From NCBI GenBank assembly GCA_026874595.1, contig CM049313.1, positions 40,514,659 to 40,578,658 of the forward strand: a stretch of 64,000 bases of DNA, given 5' to 3'. Every line of letters begins with the position of its first letter. Positions within the stretch are counted from its first letter, which is position 1. Of the stretch, positions 59,999 to 64,000 are shown piece after piece. Source of the DNA: Sipunculus nudus. Lineage: Eukaryota; Annelida; Sipuncula; Golfingiida; Sipunculidae. The notes under the pieces are model-generated. The model did not search any database, was not told the origin of the DNA, and worked only from the letters and a program-made list of their open reading frames with translations. The translations under genes and the position numbers were made by a program.

Positions 59999-60801
59999 GA
60001 GATTATTTAGACATGTAATTTTTGTTTGTGCCGAAGATGCGTAACAAATATGTATCATGGAAAACTAACAGAGAATCTGTGAAGTCAAAGGATCATTGTC
60101 TCTGCTCCCGAGTCATTTGAACTCATCGGAGATACGCTGAAAACAAATTACCGTATCCGAAAATTCAGGAACTTATTGAATTCAGGTCTTCATACTGATA
60201 TCTTATCGTGGCTACAAATTACTCATGATGAATCCGCAGATACTGATTATCTACACGTCTTGTGTATACACGAGAACCATACAGCGTATTTCTGTCAGGT
60301 AATAAGCTGTATTGTCAGGAAGGAGACAAATATGAAATGCACCTAAATTTTGATGCCTAAACATTTTAATTGTATTGAATATTGTTGCTATTACTTTTTT
60401 TTTAAGAATATACGGCTGCATTGACATGCCCCCTCTTTATTAGATACACAATCATTCATTTTCGGCTTCCTTCGTCCTTTATTTTGTTCACTCTATCTAT
60501 CCATTGCTTTATATTCAGTCTTATTCATGGCTTCTTTTAAAGGAAGATTTCATGATGCATATACGTGCCTTATTTGAGATCACTGAAGCAGCAGTAATTC
60601 CAATGAACTTTATTGCTATATTAACCTTTATAACTGTACACTGTCGCTTTCATGTCATTCCAGCGCTTAAACAGTTGCCGTTCAGATTTTTTTTTTTTAA
60701 TTGGAGTACCGTTTCTCCAAACTTTTCATTAGACAAGATTTTGTTCTGATCAAATAACGTTTGGAGAAACGGATATATGTGAAATATCATCATGGCATCA
60801 G
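59999..60801. other. No gene recognised
   Basis: AT-rich non-coding sequence. Confidence 0.45.
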
Positions 60802-60815
60802 TGTCGTCAACTTGT
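60802..60815. repeat. Target-site duplication, left copy
   Basis: TGTCGTCAACTTGT, repeated exactly at 61483-61496. Confidence 0.75.
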
Positions 60816-61482
60816 TCCGATTTCATATATTCTAGAGCCAAATTATCTTTGTTTAATGTTTAAAAGTCTGCACTTTAAATACAAGAATTCTCCTAAATAT
60901 ATGAATACTGTATTATATAGTTTTTATACTGTAACGGTTCACTGAACTGTAATAAAACTTGTTTTATATTTCCTTCAGGGATACATGGAGAGGTAAGATA
61001 TCTCTAGCTATTATTTAAGTGTTTATATATTTTTATGTTCATCTGTTTGTTTGTTTATTTATTTACATATTTTCTATTATATTTAATTTTTATATATACT
61101 GGTAATTGTGAAATATTTCAGCAGGTAACATGTATAGAACTTACATGTTCGCACAGTTTATTTAAAGAAGATATATGCATATGTCATTGTCAGCATTTAT
61201 TTTGATAATTATCGAAGTGTTTGCATTCACCGTCCATTCAATTTTTTACATTAAATGTTTAATTTTGTATTAAGTCAGTAAAGATGTTTATGAGAATCTT
61301 TAGCAAGATTCAGTTAATTCTGCTTTATTTAGTTCTCTGTGTTTATATTAAGTTTGTTCATTTAACTGACTGTATTCAGATCATTTTCATTCAGTTTATA
61401 AATAAAAACTTGAATTATGTTAATCATGTTGGGAACTGTAGGCCCTGTGGCCATTTTTCCTTAATAAAGTTCTGTTCTGTTC
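60816..61482 (+). mobile_element. 5'-truncated LINE 3' end with poly-A signal and TTCTG tail
   Basis: The insert is bounded by a perfect 14-bp direct repeat. Its right end reads GTAGGCCCTGTGGCCATTTT, then TCCTTAATAAAGTTCTGTTC, with AATAAA at 61463 and repeated TTCTG units running into the duplication. A short 3' tandem tail instead of poly-A is typical of CR1/L2/I-type LINEs. Only 3' UTR-like AT-rich sequence remains, with no coding domain. Confidence 0.65.
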
Positions 61483-61496
61483 TGTCGTCAACTTGT
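61483..61496. repeat. Target-site duplication, right copy
   Basis: TGTCGTCAACTTGT, identical to 60802-60815. Confidence 0.75.
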
Positions 61497-61499
61497 AAT

Positions 61500-62539
61500 G
61501 CGTAAGCGATTCCAACGATTAGCAGTCAATGACCAGAGTTAATATAAATTGAATAATACATGGGCTTGTTCAGTGTGTAGAACATTTCTAATTGTCTAGG
61601 TCAGCCAAGATCATAAAAAATGATTCATATTTAAACAGATATAACTCTTGGGCTTTAAACCAAGTTAAACGCTATGATGAGTTCAGCGGTTTGTGTCCTT
61701 GTACATGACTTGCTTCGAGTGAAATCTTCTAAAACAAAGAACAGCGGATAAAGGAAAAAAAAGGAGGGGGGGGGGGGCTCAACATCTTGTGTGAATAAAC
61801 ACAAAACACGTTGTAGAAGACTTTTGACATTACTCTCGCAAAAATAGGGAAGGAAACGGTGCCAGACGTAGTATTAAGGGTATATTAGTTATTCCAGTTT
61901 TTTTTTGGTAAAAAGAAGGGGCCGCAATAGCCCCTCCGCCTCCCTTTGCTCTCCGCTAAATCCGCCCCTGAAGATTCCATGTGCACGAAATAAGGCTTCA
62001 CATGTGCGGAAGCTTGTCATATTTTCTTTCGCTTCAAGTGTACCATGCGAAACCGAGAAAAAAGGTTACATGTACATTAATTACTTTGTAAGTTTTATTA
62101 TTTAAAATTTCATGAAAACTGAGTTTGAAAACTGCACAACATACATGTGTGTAATGTATGTGTTCATTATGTTTTAAGGAACTTCATTGTTCTCTGAAAA
62201 GCGAACAATTACTGACAATGCTATCTCTAACGTTCACCTGGCTTTGTTCTTCATTGCGACACATATTCTATTTTGAATATTTAGGTTAACATGTCTAATT
62301 TTTCGTATTCAGTTAGGAAATTCACAAATATTGTTGTAAATCACCAGGGAAATCACACCAGTTACCGACTTACAAATGTAACAATTTTTTATATATTAAT
62401 AGGCTATGATATATATGGTTATATCCCCGACACGGTGATATCGGGGATACTCCTACACGCTCTACATCGTTTTGAATGATGTACCCCGTGTACATCTCAC
62501 TGGTGCATAACGATGATCAGTCTAGCGTGAAGGATACAC
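61500..62539. other. No gene recognised; G-run near 61770; possible MITE end near 61970
   Basis: Contains a G homopolymer, an AATCCGCCCCTG terminus like those at 5.8 and 51.5 kb, and a small palindrome (TCCCCGA ... TCGGGGA) at about 62424-62449. Confidence 0.4.
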
Positions 62540-62665
62540 ATGGCTGAGCAGGGGTATTCCGAGTCGGCTCAATACGCCAAAGTCTTATAGGCCAAAAACA
62601 GCAAATACGTTTATGCAACACACGGAAGAAAACAATATGTCCTAACCGAAGTCAAATCAGCAAGA
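62540..62665 (+). pseudogene. Candidate first exon with one in-frame stop
   Basis: From ATG at 62540 the frame reads MAEQGYSESAQYAKVL, a TAG, then AKNSKYVYATHGRKQYVLTE and VKSAR, ending at a good donor (GCAAGA, then GTGAGT) after 42 codons. Composition is more protein-like than the surroundings. It could be the first exon of a dead gene running right, or chance. Family not recognised. Confidence 0.25.
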
Positions 62666-63813
62666 GTGAGTTTATGTTTAATCATTGAAATAAATGTTAG
62701 TGTGCATTTATCACGATTATTATAAATTAATTTTATATACCCTGCTCCGAATGGAATTCAGTTAATCATCGGTGAATAAATGCCCTCAGATGAACAAATG
62801 CCGAATGAATACTGGTGAGACAAAATCTGTATGATTTTGAAACAAAAACCGATTTCGCTCGACAAGCTTTAATTTAATAAAAAAAAACATGCCCCCGCAA
62901 ACGTGAAACTTGAAATATCATTGCTTGGCCACACAATGCCAATAATAATAACAACACTTCCGGGTCCTGACTGGGTAAAACACATCAAGGATACCCTGTT
63001 GAAAATGTGACGAGTGAAAAAGCGTTGGGTAAAATAAACTACGTCTGAAAGAAATGGATGTATGATAATTCCTGACCGAAGACGTTGACGAAATAGTATC
63101 AGCCTGGAACTCGTTGTTAGGGCCTGGACTGAGGAATTATGTTCAGATCTTGGATCCAGCATATATCATACCTGACATCAGGTAAGACTATTAAGCAATG
63201 ACAGGTTTGACAAGAGGTTAGATTTTAACTTCTCTGGAAACATATGTCGCTTGAGTCCCCGATGCTATACCTTTAAGATCCTACTATCGTCAAATATGGT
63301 TCCGTTTAGATTTAGAATATATATTAGAAAAAACATTAAGCCCAATGATAGATAATATAAACATATTTAGAAACCTAACAACATCCTCTATATGATCTGC
63401 TATATACAAAACGAGTTTTTGTTGTTGGTTATAAATTTAAAATTTAAAGCAAAAGTTTCAATTATACAAACAAACGCGATGTATTTCATATTTGGCGGTA
63501 AGTATGCATTTAACACTAATTTTTTTTATTGTTTATTTATTAAAAATATCCAAAATAAGATAACTTAATATTTGATAGTTTATGAGAAATATTCCACTGA
63601 AGAAGGTGTAATGGACTGCTTGGTTGGAGTACTTTTGTCCTAGTTGAAATGTGGGCGCAAGTAAGTTTTATAACATGAATCCATATTATGATCTGATTTT
63701 GTTCCAGCGTCCTTGATTGATCAAGCATAAAAAAATCAATTTCAAATGTCGAGTCTGTAAGTGTCAAATAAAGAAGGTGGAGCGTATGTCCATTTTGAGT
63801 CAATAAACAAAAC
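62666..63813. other. No gene recognised
   Basis: AT-rich non-coding sequence. No continuation of the candidate exon at 62540 was found. Confidence 0.4.
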
Positions 63814-64000
63814 ATGGTGGAACATGATGGCAGTATTCAAGATCAAGAGATGGCTACTGCCGGTCAAAGTCATAGTGAGAATCAAGTCTTATCTCCAACT
63901 GACCAACAAATCAGCGATTGAAGAAAGTGTTGGTTCTTCCAAAGTATATACTTTTGATTCTGTTTACTTCCCACGTGGGGTTGACAGTTTAGTTGAAAAA
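63814..64000 (+). CDS. Partial open frame running off the window edge (uncertain)
   Basis: Two overlapping frames. From ATG 63814 the reading is MVEHDGSIQDQEMATAGQSH, then SENQVLSPTDQQISD and a stop. The +1 frame is open from ATG 63824 to the window end and finishes SVGSSKVYTFDSVYFPRGVD, then SLVEK. The N-terminal half looks natural in the first frame and the C-terminal half in the second, as if one base had been inserted. It may be the start of a gene or retroelement continuing right; no family recognised. Confidence 0.25.

Noticed and set aside
59674-60018. 114-codon plus-strand frame with many charged residues
   Set aside because: Much of it translates the GGTTCTT-box repeat, which is also open on the other strand.
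1-64000. CRISPR arrays, rRNA genes, bacterial operons or viral gene clusters
   Set aside because: No regularly spaced identical repeats with unique spacers, no rRNA-like sequence and no prokaryotic gene organisation were seen.

Overview
The window looks like AT-rich animal nuclear DNA of lophotrochozoan type, most likely a marine mollusc such as a bivalve. The grounds are intron-split genes with GT/AG splice sites, many (TA)n, (TTA)n and (GA)n microsatellites, a tRNA-derived SINE, Penelope-like elements, several clades of non-LTR retrotransposon and pogo/Tigger-like DNA transposons. No prokaryotic, CRISPR, rRNA or viral gene content was recognised. Species assignment is an inference.

Layout. 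1-20 kb holds a decaying tandem cluster of class I SAM-dependent methyltransferase genes on the minus strand, resembling the juvenile-hormone-acid methyltransferase family. First exons lie at 186-448, 12655-12918 and 19417-19663, and second exons at 12069-12273 and 7383-7634. Every copy with more than one visible part carries disabling changes. Between them sit a Penelope-like reverse transcriptase scrap (about 8.65-8.85 kb) and a 1.1-kb element ending in inverted GTATCCGCC boxes (9064-10151).

20.7-27.1 kb is one 5.8-kb APE-type non-LTR retrotransposon on the minus strand. It has an intact 551-codon ORF1 and an ORF2 with one in-frame stop and two frameshifts, and is bracketed by 290-bp direct repeats of about 99 percent identity. 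28.5-31 kb holds a possible solo LTR and a 5'-truncated LINE tail.

33.7-49.2 kb is the most gene-like region. A complete gene can be assembled at 42244-49163 (plus strand): eight exons, all joined by phase-1 introns, encoding about 471 residues with a signal peptide, three Ig-like domains, a stalk, one transmembrane helix and a short tail. To its left, at 33940-38935, lies a broken tandem duplicate of the first five exons, split by a 2.5-kb L1-like insertion that the intact copy lacks. A Penelope-like fragment with a GIY-YIG-type region lies in the last long intron of the intact gene.

49-64 kb is repeat-dominated: a MITE, a GCTACCGCG repeat, a second GTATCCGCC-ended element carrying a nested Tigger-like transposon, a second Tigger-like element, a SINE, a GGTTCTT-box repeat, and a 5'-truncated LINE with a perfect 14-bp target-site duplication. 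Three weak coding candidates remain at 57.2, 62.5 and 63.8 kb.

The methyltransferase cluster and the Ig receptor locus are the only host genes supported. Both show tandem duplication followed by loss, and most of the remaining structure comes from transposable elements.
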